Origin: Candidatus Aenigmatarchaeota archaeon
Lineage (GTDB): Archaea > Aenigmatarchaeota > Aenigmatarchaeia > GW2011-AR5
Length of the DNA stretch: 16,256 nt
Assembly (NCBI GenBank): GCA_016202875.1
Contig: JACQNX010000045.1
Coordinates: forward strand, 1-16,256
Direction: 5' to 3'
Below, piece after piece: positions 4,501-12,655 of the stretch. The notes under the pieces are model-generated. The model was not told where the DNA came from. It was given only the letters and a program-made list of their open reading frames with translations, and did no database searches. Every line of letters begins with the position of its first letter. Position 1 is the first letter of the stretch. The position numbers and the translations under genes are program-made.

Positions 4501-7047
4501 CTATTTTTCTATCTTCCCTTTCATCAGCTCCACTATGACAAAAAGGCCGGCACAAAACCCTAGTATCAGTCCCCATTCCTCCAGCCCAAGAGGCACAGTG
4601 TCGAATATTACATCAAATATAGGGGTGTACAGCACTGCCAGCTGCAGCATTACGGAAGATGCAATGGCCAGTATGAGTTTTCTGTTGCTGAAAAAGCCTA
4701 TCTTATATATTTTCAGGCGCGATCTGAAATTCATTGCGAGGAAGAGTTCTGCGATAGTTATTGCAGTAAACGCCACTGTCCGGGCCTTGATAACATCAGG
4801 CAGGTAGTACGTGAATAATGCCAACACGCCGACAGCAAGCATGATGCCTATTGAAAGTATGAATATCATGGTAGGCTTGTTCAAAATCTTCTCTTTCGGA
4901 TCGCGCGGCTTTCTGGTCATGATGCCCTTGTCAGGCGCCTCTACGCCAAGGGCAAGCGCCGGCAGCCCGTCTGTGAGGATATTTATCCATAGAAGTTGCA
5001 GCGGCAGCAGAGGCAGAGGCAGGTTTATCATGATCGCGCTGAAAACTAAAAGCACCTCGGCAAAGTTCGCAGAAAGCAGGTAGTTAACGAACTTTTTGAT
5101 GTTGTCATATATTCCTCTGCCTTCCTCTACTGCAGAAACAATAGTGTTGAAGTTGTCATCAGTCAGCACTATGTCAGCTGCTTCTTTTGTGACGTCTGTG
5201 CCGGAGCCTACAGAAATGCCGATGTCCGCATGCTTGAGCGCAGGCGCATCATTGACCCCGTCCCCGCTCATGGCGATTATGTGCCCCTTCTTTCTCAGCG
5301 TCTCTGTGATCCTTACTTTCTGGTCAGGGGATGTCCTTGCATATACTGAAATATCGCCAGCAGCAGATTCAAAGTCTGCATCACTCATCTTCCCAAGCTC
5401 TTCGCCGTTAATCGCTTTGCCTGTAATTCCGAGCTCTCTGCCAATGGCCTCGGCAGTGTTCTGGTGATCGCCTGTTATCATAACAACCCTGATTCCAGCT
5501 GTGTAGCATTTTGAGATTGCGTCCTTCACTTCAGGCCGCGGCGGGTCGATCATGGCCTGCAGGCCAAGGAATACCAGTTCGTCCTCTTTGGGATCTATAT
5601 TCTGAACAGGCTTGTACGCGAATGCAAGCACGCGCAGCGCGTCTTTTGTGAATGCATTGTTTATGTCGGTGATTTTCTGCTTGTCACTGTTTGTCATGAG
5701 TTCAGGAACATTGTTTCTCTGTATTCTGTTGCATCTTTTCAGGATCTCCTCAACAGCGCCTTTGGTGAACATTTTCTTTCCATTGAGGTCATAAATCACG
5801 CTCATCATTTTCCTGTCAGCATCGAAAGGGATTTCATTCAGGCGCTTTTGGTGTTCTCTCATATCTTCGATCCCATATTTCTTCGCGGATTTCACAAGAG
5901 CAATCTCCGTAGGGTCTCCTATTTTTTCGTCTGCATTGTTGCAGAGCATCCCTGTAGTAAGAAGAAGTTCTATTGTTTTACTGTTTTTTTTGCTGCTGTC
6001 AAAATCCATAATCTCGCCATCAGCATACAATTTTCTCACAGTCATCTCGTTCTTTGTCAGCGTGCCTGTCTTGTCACATGCGACGACCGTGACGCTTCCC
6101 AGCCCCTCGACTGCAGGCAGCCTCCTTACGATCGCATGCTTCCTGGACATCCTCACCAGCCCGATAGCAAGCGTTATTGTCACGATTGCCGGCAGGCCTT
6201 CTGGTATCGCGGCGACAGCAAGCGAGACAGCAACAAGAAATATTTCATAAATGCTTATGCCGTGCACATAGCCTGCAAGGAAAACAGCAGCAGCAGCAAG
6301 AAACACTATGAGCGAGAGCTGCCTTCCCAGCACAGCCAGCCGCCTCTGCAGCGGGGTCGGTTCTTCTTTCCCCTGCAGCTTTTCCGCTATCTTGCCGAAT
6401 TCCGTGTTCATTGCAGTCTCTGCTACAACCGCTGTGCAGTTGCCGTAAACAACGCTGGTTCCTGAGAAAGCCATATTTGCCCTGTCGGCAACCGCAACGT
6501 CCTGCAGCGCATCCGTGTGTTTTGTTGCAGGCACAGATTCGCCGGTTAGCATGGACTCGTCAATTTTCACATTTCTCTGTTCTATTATTCTGCAGTCTGC
6601 AGAGACTTTGTCTCCGGCCTCCAGAAATATTGCATCGCCAGGGACAAGGAGTTTTGAGTCTAATAAAATTTTATTTCCGCCTCTTTTTGCATTGCTTTTG
6701 GAAATTGTGAGTTTTTTCAGCGCGGCCAGCGTATTCTCAGCTTTTCTTTCCTGATAGAAGCCGAGAAAAGCATTTATAACCAGGATAGCAGCGATAGCAA
6801 TTCCATCTATCAATTCCCCCAGTGCAAAAGAAATCAGGGCAGCAGCAATTAGCACAACCACGAGAAGATTTTTGAATTGCCCAAGGAAAAGTTCCAGTGA
6901 AGTCGTCTTCTTCTTTTCAATGATCTGGTTGGGGCCGTATTTTTGCAATCTTTCGTCAGCTTCTTTTGATGTTAGTCCGGTGTCTTTCGTATTTAATTCC
7001 TGCAGCGCCTGCTCAACGGTCAGTGTGTGCCATTTTTTCTGTTCCAT
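4501..7047 (-). CDS. P-type Ca2+-transporting ATPase (P2A class)
   Basis: An 848-residue cation pump. Order of features: N-terminal cation-ATPase segment (1-45), actuator domain with LTGES (167-171), membrane segment 4 with PEGLP (282-286), phosphorylation motif DKTGTLT (D325), MIDPPRPEV and TGDH in the P domain, GDGVND (595-600), then the C-terminal membrane segments. The calcium-site residues known from SERCA are all recognisable: E283 in M4, N661 and E664 in M5, N689/T692/D693 in M6 (LWINILTDGLP), and probably E767 in M8. This supports Ca2+ export with both sites, although Mn2+ transport is possible. The ATG is 6 nt after the TrmB-like regulator stop, so the two are cotranscribed; the ribosome-binding site is weak. 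Complete and intact. Confidence 0.94.
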   Translation of the reverse strand: MEQKKWHTLTVEQALQELNTKDTGLTSKEADERLQKYGPNQIIEKKKTTSLELFLGQFKNLLVVVLIAAALISFALGELIDGIAIAAILVINAFLGFYQERKAENTLAALKKLTISKSNAKRGGNKILLDSKLLVPGDAIFLEAGDKVSADCRIIEQRNVKIDESMLTGESVPATKHTDALQDVAVADRANMAFSGTSVVYGNCTAVVAETAMNTEFGKIAEKLQGKEEPTPLQRRLAVLGRQLSLIVFLAAAAVFLAGYVHGISIYEIFLVAVSLAVAAIPEGLPAIVTITLAIGLVRMSRKHAIVRRLPAVEGLGSVTVVACDKTGTLTKNEMTVRKLYADGEIMDFDSSKKNSKTIELLLTTGMLCNNADEKIGDPTEIALVKSAKKYGIEDMREHQKRLNEIPFDADRKMMSVIYDLNGKKMFTKGAVEEILKRCNRIQRNNVPELMTNSDKQKITDINNAFTKDALRVLAFAYKPVQNIDPKEDELVFLGLQAMIDPPRPEVKDAISKCYTAGIRVVMITGDHQNTAEAIGRELGITGKAINGEELGKMSDADFESAAGDISVYARTSPDQKVRITETLRKKGHIIAMSGDGVNDAPALKHADIGISVGSGTDVTKEAADIVLTDDNFNTIVSAVEEGRGIYDNIKKFVNYLLSANFAEVLLVFSAIMINLPLPLLPLQLLWINILTDGLPALALGVEAPDKGIMTRKPRDPKEKILNKPTMIFILSIGIMLAVGVLALFTYYLPDVIKARTVAFTAITIAELFLAMNFRSRLKIYKIGFFSNRKLILAIASSVMLQLAVLYTPIFDVIFDTVPLGLEEWGLILGFCAGLFVIVELMKGKIEK

Positions 7048-7053
7048 AGGTAT

Positions 7054-7797
7054 CTATTTTCTCGAAGACATTTTCCACAGTATTTCAAAATATTTTCTGT
7101 AGCTGTCAGATATATCTTTGTTTATCAGCATAAAGCATATCGGATAATCTTCTTTCCACAATAAGCTGACAACACGGTCTCCGTAAATGTTTATGACCGC
7201 CGGTATTGTTATAGCCTTTGGAAGGAATCGCATTTCCATTAATTCTGTCTTCATAGGTTTTTCTTTTGTACCCTGCTGATGAAGTACCCTCATTTTTATA
7301 CAGTGTTTCATACGCTCTCTGTTGAAAAATTTCCAGAAATGCGGCATTACTGCAGGTTCGCGTGAAATAGCCCCCAGCATCAGATGCTCGCCTTTGGCAT
7401 TTTTCAGAACATCCCTGCGCATAGTCTTGAAGCCCTCTGCTCCAACCAATACATGTGCTTCAGCATGCGGTTTCAGCGGATTTCGCATAGATTTCAGGTC
7501 GGGCATGACCGACTTTATGTTAGCTTCGTTCTCTTCGAGCTCTCTTTTCTGCTCCTCTATAAAATCTACGATTCTTTCTGGGTCGGCGGCCTCGAAAAAT
7601 TTGACGCTGTTCTTTATCACATAGCTGACAAGGCCTTTTTCCAGCAGTCTGTTCAGGCTCTCATACACAGTTGATTTTCGCATGCCTGTTTCCTTGATTA
7701 TAGCCCCTGTTGTTGAAGAGCCAAGCCTGATAAGAGCAAGGTATATCTTTACCTCCGCCCTGCTCAACCCGATGCGTTCCAGTCTATCTTCGAGCAT
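7054..7797 (-). CDS. TrmB-family transcriptional regulator
   Basis: A 247-residue regulator with an N-terminal TrmB-type winged helix (MLEDRLERIGLSRAEVKIY, then TTGAIIKETGMRKSTVYESL and the wing GLVSYVIKNSVKFFEA), a coiled-coil linker (IVDFIEEQKRELEENEANI) and a C-terminal effector-binding or dimer domain. An upstream in-frame TTG (7836) exists, but TATTTAAG at 7820-7827 lies between it and the ATG and begins its TTTAAG 28 nt before that ATG, giving a leaderless start at 7797. It is divergent from the ABC importer and cotranscribed with the Ca2+-type ATPase, so it plausibly controls either or both. The ligand is unknown; TrmB relatives often bind sugars, but nothing here indicates sugar. Confidence 0.88.
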   Translation of the reverse strand: MLEDRLERIGLSRAEVKIYLALIRLGSSTTGAIIKETGMRKSTVYESLNRLLEKGLVSYVIKNSVKFFEAADPERIVDFIEEQKRELEENEANIKSVMPDLKSMRNPLKPHAEAHVLVGAEGFKTMRRDVLKNAKGEHLMLGAISREPAVMPHFWKFFNRERMKHCIKMRVLHQQGTKEKPMKTELMEMRFLPKAITIPAVINIYGDRVVSLLWKEDYPICFMLINKDISDSYRKYFEILWKMSSRK

Positions 7798-7819
7798 GCT
7801 AATCCATTTCCCTCTATGC

Positions 7820-7827
7820 CTTAAATA
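7820..7827 (-). promoter_or_regulatory. Leaderless promoter of the TrmB-like gene
   Basis: TATTTAAG on the minus strand. The first base of TTTAAG (7825) is 28 nt upstream of the ATG at 7797, the same spacing as for vapB and rnz. This argues against the upstream TTG start. Confidence 0.55.
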
Positions 7828-7843
7828 GTCTTCCAATCACTGG

Positions 7844-7897
7844 ACTACTCTATTATTAATCCTAAAATCACCAATTAGTAGCACCATAAATTGGGTG
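7844..7897 (+). promoter_or_regulatory. Promoter and ribosome-binding site of the ABC importer
   Basis: An AT-rich TATTATTAAT box (7851-7860) would start a transcript near 7880. GGGTG (7893-7897) lies 6 nt before the ATG at 7904. CTACT (7845-7849) and AGTAG (7877-7881) form an inverted repeat around the box, and AATCAC occurs twice (7835-7840, 7866-7871). These are candidate binding sites for the divergent TrmB-like regulator, but the arms are short. Confidence 0.35.
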
Positions 7898-7903
7898 TGT
7901 TGA

Positions 7904-8920
7904 ATGAAGTCAAAGTACATAGCAATCTCAGTTGCCGTAGTGTTGGTTCTGGTTCTTTCCGGATTTACTTACATTAATTCTGTTTCTGCCACCGGCAAAG
8001 TTGCCGACACTCAAAAGCCGCTGAAAATAGGAATACAAAGCGGCACGGGCACGACATTGCTGATGGTGGCCAAAGAAAAGGGATTCTTTGAAAAAGAAGG
8101 GCTGAATGTCGAGCTGGAGGAATTCACAGCAGGCAAATTTGCCCTGCAGGCTTTCCTTTCAGGATCGATCGATATGGCCGTAAGCGGTGACGTTCCTCCT
8201 GCTCTCGCATCTCTTCAGGGAAACGAATTCTACATAATTACACAGGTGGCAGAAGGACAGAAAAATGAGGTGCATGTAGTCGCGACAAAAGACGGCGCCC
8301 TGGACACTCCAGAGTCATATTTCAGCGCTAAAAAGAGGAAGCTTGCTACCTCATTCGGCGGCGGGCCGGAGTTCTATACATACAACTTCATGAAATACTA
8401 CAACATAACCAATGTAGAGCTGATAAGCCAGAAGCCCGAGGACACTCCTGTCTCTCTCGAAAGCGGAAGCGTTGATGCGATAGCCATTTTCGAGCCGTTT
8501 GCATTTTTCGCGGAGCAAAAGCTTGGCGATAAGGCAATTGTCTTCGGCAATGAAAATCTTTACACGGAGTTCTATGTCCTGAGCACAAATCGAAACTGGA
8601 CCGAGTCAAATCCGGATAAAGCCAGAAGCCTGGTAAAGGCATTGGTAGAAGCATCGGAATTCATTAAAACAAATACGGAAGAAGCAAAATCCATACTTAT
8701 GAAAAGTGCTAAAATGGACAAAGCGTCCGTTGATGGCACATGGGACAAGTTTTCATACAATACAGGTCTGTCAAATAAGCTCCTTGAGCAGCTCAATGCA
8801 GAAGCCAAGTGGGCCAAGGAAACAGGAAAGGCGAAGCCCGAGACGCAGATACCGGATTTCAGGGAAATGATTTACGATTCTGCCCTCAAATCAGTAGATT
8901 CTAAGAGTGTCAGTATATAG
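7904..8920 (+). CDS. ABC transporter substrate-binding protein, SsuA/NMT1-like
   Basis: A 338-residue periplasmic-type binding protein of the NitT/TauT (nitrate/sulfonate/taurine, NMT1) class. It has a hydrophobic N-terminal segment (residues 5-22) that serves as signal peptide or membrane anchor; no lipobox cysteine is seen. Family hallmarks are PLKIGIQSGTGTTLLMVAKE, the KGFFEKEGLNVEL motif, the AFLSGSIDMAVSGD segment and GSVDAIAIFEPFAFFAE. It delivers a small ligand to the permease encoded next. Sequence does not fix the ligand: sulfonates, nitrate, pyrimidine thiamine precursors and others are all carried by this class. It is the first gene of a three-gene operon divergent from the TrmB-like regulator. 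Confidence 0.92.
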   Translation: MKSKYIAISVAVVLVLVLSGFTYINSVSATGKVADTQKPLKIGIQSGTGTTLLMVAKEKGFFEKEGLNVELEEFTAGKFALQAFLSGSIDMAVSGDVPPALASLQGNEFYIITQVAEGQKNEVHVVATKDGALDTPESYFSAKKRKLATSFGGGPEFYTYNFMKYYNITNVELISQKPEDTPVSLESGSVDAIAIFEPFAFFAEQKLGDKAIVFGNENLYTEFYVLSTNRNWTESNPDKARSLVKALVEASEFIKTNTEEAKSILMKSAKMDKASVDGTWDKFSYNTGLSNKLLEQLNAEAKWAKETGKAKPETQIPDFREMIYDSALKSVDSKSVSI

Positions 8921-8933
8921 AAAAGATGATCTC

Positions 8934-9683
8934 ATGAAGAGGGCAATATCTTTTCTTCTCCCGCTAGTTGTTTTGGTTGTTTTCCTTGAGATAGTTGCGA
9001 GATCCGGCATTGTGAATATAACTTTGTTTCCTCCTCCGACAGCATGGGGACTGGCTTTGCTTGAAATGGCAAAGAGCGGCGAATTAGGGCGGGATATTGC
9101 TACGAGTCTCTGGCGCGCTTTGGCTGGCCTAGTAATAGGGTCTGTTTTGGGGATTTTGGCAGGTCTTGCCACGGGAAGAATAAAAGCCATTGAAAGCTCA
9201 TTGTCACCAATTTTTAACGTAGTAAGGTCGTTTCCGCCTGTGGCAATAATACCGCTTGTCATAGTATGGCTTGGAATAGGCGAGCCTGCAAAATTGTTTT
9301 CCATTAGCTTTGCGGTTTTCTTCCCGGTATGGATAAGTGCCCATACAGGCGCGCACAATGTGCCGCAGAATTATTTGCATGCGGCAAAAATACTGTCCTG
9401 CACTGCAGGAAGAAAATTTTCAAAGGTTATTTTCCCGTCTGCCTTGCCGTTTATTGTAGCAGGGATACGCATTGGGATATCTATGGCTTTTATAATGGTT
9501 TTTGTTTCTGAGCTCGCCGGCGCTTCTGCCGGATTAGGCTATCAGATATCTGTTTCTCATCTGGCTTATAGGATAGACAGGATGATAGCAGCATTAGTCG
9601 TCCTTGGGATTCTGGCTGCATTTACAGACCTGCTTTTCACGTCGGTTGTAAGGAAATACTTTCACTGGGTGAAGAAATCATGA
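8934..9683 (+). CDS. ABC transporter permease, SsuC/TauC-like
   Basis: A 249-residue BPD-type permease with about six membrane segments, typical of NitT/TauT systems. The cytoplasmic EAA loop that contacts the ATPase is HAAKILSCTAGRKF followed by KVIFPSALPFIVAGIRIGIS. An in-frame GTG at 8907 would overlap the binding-protein gene, but the ATG at 8934 is preferred: it follows the upstream stop by 13 nt, has a GATGAT ribosome-binding-like site, and directly precedes the first hydrophobic segment (MKRAISFLLPLVVLVVF). Its stop overlaps the ATPase ATG as ATGA. Confidence 0.9.
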   Translation: MKRAISFLLPLVVLVVFLEIVARSGIVNITLFPPPTAWGLALLEMAKSGELGRDIATSLWRALAGLVIGSVLGILAGLATGRIKAIESSLSPIFNVVRSFPPVAIIPLVIVWLGIGEPAKLFSISFAVFFPVWISAHTGAHNVPQNYLHAAKILSCTAGRKFSKVIFPSALPFIVAGIRIGISMAFIMVFVSELAGASAGLGYQISVSHLAYRIDRMIAALVVLGILAAFTDLLFTSVVRKYFHWVKKS

Positions 9684-10381
9684 CGCGTCAAATAGAAGTA
9701 CGTAATTTAGAAGTTGGTTTTGATAGCAGGAGCGTAATCAGTTCCGTAAATTTCCATGCAAATCAGGGAGAGTTCGTTTCTATTGTGGGAAAATCAGGGT
9801 CAGGAAAAACTACCTTCCTTAATGCATTGGCAGGATTTATTAGTCATAAAGGTGAGGTTAACGTCTCAAAAAACATAGGCTTTGTGTTCCAGGATTATTC
9901 TTTGTTTCCGTGGCTTACTGTTAAGGATAACATAGGATTTGGTATTCATCATAAAAATCTGGCGCAGCGCAATGAGATTATCTCGCATTACCTTAAGCTC
10001 ATTGAATTAGAGTCTCATTCCGGTAATTATCCTGCGGAATTATCAGGCGGCCAGAGACAGAGGGTTGCAATTGCAAGGGCATTTGCCCCAAACCCCGATA
10101 CTGTTTTGATGGATGAGCCTTTCGGCTCTTTGGACATTTACACGCGTGACAGAATGCAAAAATGGCTCCTTGACTTGAGGGGAAAAGAGCAGAAAACTAT
10201 AATTTTTGTTACACATTACATAGACGAGGCGCTATTTCTTTCTGACAGAATATATGTAATGAAAGATGGGAAATTTATAGCTGAATTCACAGTACCTTTC
10301 AGCCAGCCGAGGAACGATACCATCAAATTTGGAAACAGGTTTAATCGCTTGAAACGGCAAATTCTGAAAGCAATGAATTAA
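9680..10381 (+). CDS. ABC transporter ATP-binding protein, SsuB/TauB-like
   Basis: A 233-residue ABC ATPase with all nucleotide-binding motifs: Walker A GKSGSGKT (37-44), Q-loop Q71 in FVFQDYSLFPWLTV, signature LSGGQ (121-125), Walker B VLMDEP (142-147), D-loop SLD and switch H179. FPWLTV after the Q-loop is characteristic of the nitrate/sulfonate/taurine subgroup. It energises the permease encoded upstream, with which it shares a 4-nt ATGA overlap. Its TAA stop shares the tetranucleotide TTAA (10378-10381) with the stop of the convergent RNase Z gene. Confidence 0.94.
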   Translation: MTRQIEVRNLEVGFDSRSVISSVNFHANQGEFVSIVGKSGSGKTTFLNALAGFISHKGEVNVSKNIGFVFQDYSLFPWLTVKDNIGFGIHHKNLAQRNEIISHYLKLIELESHSGNYPAELSGGQRQRVAIARAFAPNPDTVLMDEPFGSLDIYTRDRMQKWLLDLRGKEQKTIIFVTHYIDEALFLSDRIYVMKDGKFIAEFTVPFSQPRNDTIKFGNRFNRLKRQILKAMN

Positions 10382-11298
10382 TCAACAACAACCTTCATGA
10401 AATCCTTTGCGATTTTTGCATTCGGGTAGTCCTTGATCTTATCCTTCATGACCTCAACATTCTGGTACCTGCGGCTTATGTGCGTAAGAATGACCTGTTT
10501 CACCTTTGCCTCTTCTGCAATGCGCAGCACATCCTCAAATGTCGTGTGCTTGTACTCCTTGTCAAAGACGTCCTCTTCAAAAAACGTGCTGTCATGAATG
10601 AGCAGGTCTGCATGCTCTGCAAGTTTTATCATGTTCTTTGTCACCATTGTGTCGCCGGAGTACACGACTTTCTTGCCCTTCTCCGCGAATGCGATGTCAT
10701 CCAGCGTGATCGTCTTGCCCTTAAATGCCACATGCCCTTCTTCCTTTATTTTTCTGTATATCGGGCCCTGCGGTGGCAGCCCCAGCTTTTTAATTTTCTC
10801 CTTGTCTATCTTTATCCTGTCTTTTTCCACAAATGCATAGGACGCAGCAGGTATCCCGTGCTTCGCAGGAACAGAAACGATGGAAAATTCCGGATTGTCA
10901 AAAAGCGTTGCTATCTCTGTCCCTTCAAATGGCACATCCTTCGCAATAATAGAGAAATTTTTTGACGCGTAGCCAAGATTAAGGAGGGCATCAACAAATC
11001 TTTCTGCCTCAGGCCCGAAGATTGTCAGCGCTTTCTGTCTTTTCTCAAGGTTCATGGTTTCCATCAAGCCAAGAAGTCCGGCAAAATGGTCAGCATGCCA
11101 GTGCGAGATGAAAATCTCATTGATGCGCATGAAGTTCAAGCCAACAGAAAATATTTGCCTCTGCGTGCCCTCGCCGCAGTCAAATAGGAATTGCGATTCC
11201 TGCTCGCTGCGATAGAGAAGATGGATGCTTGCATGGTTCCTGTACTTAGTAGGGATGCCTGCTGTTGTGCCGAGGAATGTTACCTCAATCTGGGTCAT
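10378..11298 (-). CDS. rnz: Ribonuclease Z (tRNA 3' endonuclease)
   Basis: A 306-residue metallo-beta-lactamase-fold nuclease that removes 3' trailers from pre-tRNAs. Motifs: FLGTTAGIPT at the N-terminus, FDCGEGTQRQ (39-48), the zinc motif HWHADH (H66, H68, D70, H71), H147, the YSGDT motif with D216, and LTHISRRY with H273. The LPPQGPIYRKIKEEG segment is the typical RNase Z insertion. Length is that of the short, single-domain form. TTTAAA at 11321-11326 begins 28 nt before the ATG, indicating a leaderless mRNA. It is convergent with the ABC operon and overlaps it by 4 nt. Intact. Confidence 0.96.
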   Translation of the reverse strand: MTQIEVTFLGTTAGIPTKYRNHASIHLLYRSEQESQFLFDCGEGTQRQIFSVGLNFMRINEIFISHWHADHFAGLLGLMETMNLEKRQKALTIFGPEAERFVDALLNLGYASKNFSIIAKDVPFEGTEIATLFDNPEFSIVSVPAKHGIPAASYAFVEKDRIKIDKEKIKKLGLPPQGPIYRKIKEEGHVAFKGKTITLDDIAFAEKGKKVVYSGDTMVTKNMIKLAEHADLLIHDSTFFEEDVFDKEYKHTTFEDVLRIAEEAKVKQVILTHISRRYQNVEVMKDKIKDYPNAKIAKDFMKVVVD

Positions 11299-11320
11299 AG
11301 TCTATTTATGGAATACCAAG

Positions 11321-11326
11321 TTTAAA
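11321..11326 (-). promoter_or_regulatory. Leaderless rnz promoter
   Basis: TTTAAA on the minus strand, its first base 28 nt upstream of the A of the rnz ATG at 11298. No ribosome-binding site is seen before the ATG, in keeping with a leaderless transcript. Confidence 0.6.
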
Positions 11327-11340
11327 TCAGTTAATCAGGT

Positions 11341-11354
11341 AAAAATAATAAAGT
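11341..11354 (-). terminator. T-rich terminator after the surface glycoprotein gene
   Basis: Just downstream of the TAA at 11361 the minus strand reads TTATTATTTTTA, a U-rich stretch of the kind that ends archaeal transcripts. It lies between this gene and the rnz promoter. Confidence 0.4.
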
Positions 11355-11360
11355 CAAAGT

Positions 11361-12590
11361 TTAAGGCCTCTTTTTTCTTACCTTACTAAAGTAAATATAA
11401 CCACCCATAATTGTTAGAGTACATAGTCCTAAGACATATAAAATTGAAACTATTGTAATAGAATACTCAATAGGTCCTGTATAGGAGTCTGTGATATTAA
11501 AATCAGCAAAAGAAATATTACCATAATATGCCCTTATTTCTTTGAATAAGTGTGTAGACTCTCTGCCTCCAGCACATTGAAATTGTAAATTTACTCTTAG
11601 ATCACCAGAAGGAACTACTCCTAATGTTGTGGAGTTGTATCCAATTGTAGACCAATTCTGGTTTACAGCTAAAGCTATTTTCGTCTGATTATCGTTTGGA
11701 GGGATATTAAGTCTGAATAAACTAAATGTACCTAAATAAGGTGAGCACTGGATTAAAGTTTTAGAATTATTTATTATTCCGCATAAGCTGCCAACCTCCC
11801 CTTTTGATGTAATTAAAATTAAATAAGGGTTTCCATCAACAATTTCACCAATTCCAATTCTCGTGTATGTACCCGTTTGAATACCTCCTACTTCGTAGTT
11901 AGTTGCATTACCAAATCCCGGACCGCCTGAACAATCACTCCCTAGATATTGTGACATTGTTTGATTGGAAAGAAGAGTTAATCCTTGTACAGCTGCTTCA
12001 GTTTTATTTATAATATAATTGTTGTAGATAACACGCTCTTCCCATCCCCATACTGACTCAGCAATTATACTAACCTGTAAAGTTCCATTTTTTATTAAAA
12101 CTGCATCAGGAGTAACAGGATCCAGGGACAAACTCCATATTGACGCATTAAGAGTGGACCCGGTGAAATTATCACGCACAATATAAATTAGTGTATCATT
12201 ACTCTCTGCTTCAGAGTAACCACAATATAAATATCCTACATTCATTTTATTTCCCGAAGACACATTTGGCAAAAAAACAATAACATTATTATTGTCATAA
12301 TAAAGCCTCTGTTGTGACATTTTGATAATATTTCCGGAATCATTATAATAGAATCTGATATCCTGCTTATCTGGTTTTGCACATAGACCATCGGGAATTT
12401 TGAAAATAGCTGTGACGTTATACGCATTTACTCCGCTGTTATTTACAAAAATAGCAACTCTATTCTTCAGTGTTGAATTATCCCATTTTAAAGTTGAGTT
12501 ATCCCACTCAAGAGCGTGAGCAATAAATGGAGATGAGAGAAAAATAATTAATGAAAGAAACAGCAGAGAAATGAATTTTATTCTGATCAT
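11361..12590 (-). CDS. Membrane-anchored surface glycoprotein, DUF2341/LamG-like
   Basis: A 409-residue exported protein: signal peptide (MIRIKFISLLFLSLIIFLSS), large extracellular part, one C-terminal membrane helix (IEYSITIVSILYVLGLCTL) and a basic tail (KVRKKRP). The first part (IRFYYNDSGN, then VIVFLPNVSSGNKMNVGYLY) resembles DUF2341; the following DNFTGSTLNASIWSLSLDP and DAVLIKNGTLQVSI resemble the concanavalin/LamG-like domain often fused to it. Many N-x-S/T sequons suggest heavy N-glycosylation. The start at 12590 is preferred over the ATG at 12605 because the GCTTTAAG box (12616-12623) would put the transcript start near 12593. The gene is visibly more AT-rich than rnz and the 13570-16256 gene, hinting at transfer or rapid evolution. 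Ligand unknown. Confidence 0.72.
   Translation of the reverse strand: MIRIKFISLLFLSLIIFLSSPFIAHALEWDNSTLKWDNSTLKNRVAIFVNNSGVNAYNVTAIFKIPDGLCAKPDKQDIRFYYNDSGNIIKMSQQRLYYDNNNVIVFLPNVSSGNKMNVGYLYCGYSEAESNDTLIYIVRDNFTGSTLNASIWSLSLDPVTPDAVLIKNGTLQVSIIAESVWGWEERVIYNNYIINKTEAAVQGLTLLSNQTMSQYLGSDCSGGPGFGNATNYEVGGIQTGTYTRIGIGEIVDGNPYLILITSKGEVGSLCGIINNSKTLIQCSPYLGTFSLFRLNIPPNDNQTKIALAVNQNWSTIGYNSTTLGVVPSGDLRVNLQFQCAGGRESTHLFKEIRAYYGNISFADFNITDSYTGPIEYSITIVSILYVLGLCTLTIMGGYIYFSKVRKKRP
12465..12506 (-). repeat. Tandem 21-nt duplication coding WDNSTLK twice
   Basis: Residues 34-47, counted from the upstream ATG at 12605, read WDNSTLKWDNSTLK, just after the signal peptide. The two 21-nt copies differ at several silent positions, so the duplication is not fresh. 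Each copy adds an N-S-T sequon. Confidence 0.8.
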
Positions 12591-12615
12591 TAATAATAAA
12601 TGCATTTGTTCCGAT

Positions 12616-12623
12616 CTTAAAGC
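12616..12623 (-). promoter_or_regulatory. TATA box of the surface glycoprotein gene
   Basis: GCTTTAAG on the minus strand. With 28-nt spacing the transcript would begin near 12593, three bases before the ATG at 12590. The ATG at 12605 is too close to the box to be used. Confidence 0.45.
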
Positions 12624-12630
12624 TTTTGAA

Positions 12631-12650
12631 ATAAAAATATATAAGAAAAA
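12631..12650 (-). terminator. T-rich terminator after the 86-residue gene
   Basis: The minus strand after the TGA at 12656 contains two runs of five T separated by an AT-rich segment, a plausible archaeal U-tract terminator. Confidence 0.45.
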
Positions 12651-12655
12651 GCGTC

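Noticed and set aside
5848..6465. 205-codon open frame on the plus strand inside the P-ATPase gene
   Set aside because: Antisense to a clearly conserved domain, low-complexity translation, no start signals.
6759..6767. Third copy of AGCCGAGAA within the P-ATPase gene
   Set aside because: It encodes conserved pump residues and has no partner arm or promoter nearby; taken as coincidence.
7834..7836. TTG at 7836 as start of the TrmB-like gene
   Set aside because: The TATA box lies downstream of it and fits a leaderless start at the ATG at 7797.
8907..8909. GTG at 8907 as start of the permease
   Set aside because: It overlaps the binding-protein gene, adds polar residues before the first membrane segment, and lacks a ribosome-binding site; the ATG at 8934 fits better.
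10480..10965. 161-codon open frame on the plus strand inside rnz
   Set aside because: Antisense shadow of a conserved gene, with Cys/Phe/Leu-rich translation and no ribosome-binding site.
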